Shown here piece after piece: positions 21,053 to 21,209 of a stretch of DNA of 21,209 bases. Within the stretch, counting starts at the first letter, position 1, and each line of letters begins with the position of its first letter. A program made the translations under genes and the position numbers. The stretch spans positions 1-21,209 of the forward strand of contig DATDGI010000126.1 of assembly GCA_036522155.1 (NCBI GenBank), written 5' to 3'. The notes below the pieces were generated by a model that saw only the letters and a program-made list of their open reading frames with translations, did not search any database and had not been told where the DNA came from. Origin of the DNA: UBA9676 sp036522155. Its GTDB lineage: Bacteria; Actinomycetota; Actinomycetes; Streptosporangiales; Streptosporangiaceae.

Positions 21053-21209
21053 TCAGGCTCGCGTCCGCGTCACGCCGCCGTTGGGTTGCAGCACCTGCCC
21101 GATGACCGCGCCGGAACCCGGCCCGGCCAGGAACGCCACCGCCCCGGCGATGTCGTCCGGGCTGGCCAGCTGCCGCACCGGGATCAGCAGGCGGTACCGC
21201 TGGCGCATC
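21053..21209 (-). CDS. Short-chain dehydrogenase/reductase, C-terminal part only
   Basis: Partial gene cut by the right edge of the window. The visible 52 residues after the cut read as the SDR C-terminus: a helix with 'IPVRQLASPDDIAGAVAFLAG', then 'GSGAVIGQVLQPNGGV', which matches the conserved 'P.DIA.AV.FLAS....TGQ.L.VDGG' ending of classical SDRs. The catalytic Tyr-x-x-x-Lys and the cofactor motif lie outside the window. It is upstream of, and probably co-transcribed with, the ureohydrolase. Confidence 0.85.
   Translation of the reverse strand, partial: MRQRYRLLIPVRQLASPDDIAGAVAFLAGPGSGAVIGQVLQPNGGVTRTRA

Overview
The window is very GC-rich with dense, frequently overlapping genes. Its regulatory elements (a HAIR-type heat-shock operator, an HxlR-type operator, candidate PhoP boxes made of 11-nt repeats) and gene families point to a high-GC actinobacterium, probably a soil-dwelling filamentous or related lineage. 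The genus cannot be named from the sequence alone. No rRNA, tRNA, CRISPR array, insertion sequence or phage gene was seen.

Layout. (1) 80-1248: a polytopic membrane protein ending in a hairpin terminator, then a small VOC-fold protein. (2) 1261-2665: an HxlR-family regulator divergent from a two-gene operon (ABM-domain monooxygenase-like protein and a small membrane protein). The shared intergenic region holds a near-perfect palindrome that looks like the regulator's operator. (3) 2717-5166: the ATP-dependent protease Lon, with a HAIR inverted repeat immediately upstream, so HspR heat-shock control is likely. (4) 5206-7672: a serine alpha/beta hydrolase and a 415-residue unrecognised protein with two C-terminal membrane segments and an in-frame 33-bp tandem repeat at its N-terminus. 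(5) 7864-13201: a phosphate-uptake (Pst) locus in an unusual arrangement. pstB is on the minus strand, divergent from a lipoprotein of beta-propeller type followed by pstS, pstC and pstA on the plus strand. The 386-bp divergent region carries 11-nt periodic repeats that look like PhoP boxes. (6) 13271-15616: a Tat-exported GH30-type glycoside hydrolase and a HELGH zincin-like protein. (7) 15648-21209, minus strand: a tightly packed five-gene operon, read from the right edge: SDR C-terminus, agmatinase/guanidinobutyrase-family ureohydrolase, two different phytoene-desaturase-like flavoproteins, and an iron-type alcohol dehydrogenase. The last four genes are separated by 3 nt or overlap by 4 nt.

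How the genes work together. The Pst genes encode a complete high-affinity phosphate ABC transporter (binding protein, two permeases, ATPase), probably induced at low phosphate together with the extra lipoprotein. The five-gene operon has no obvious textbook counterpart. Its content suggests an amine, guanidino or alcohol redox pathway whose substrate is unknown, and it is the best candidate here for an undescribed system. All family assignments rest on reading motifs by eye; no database search was run.
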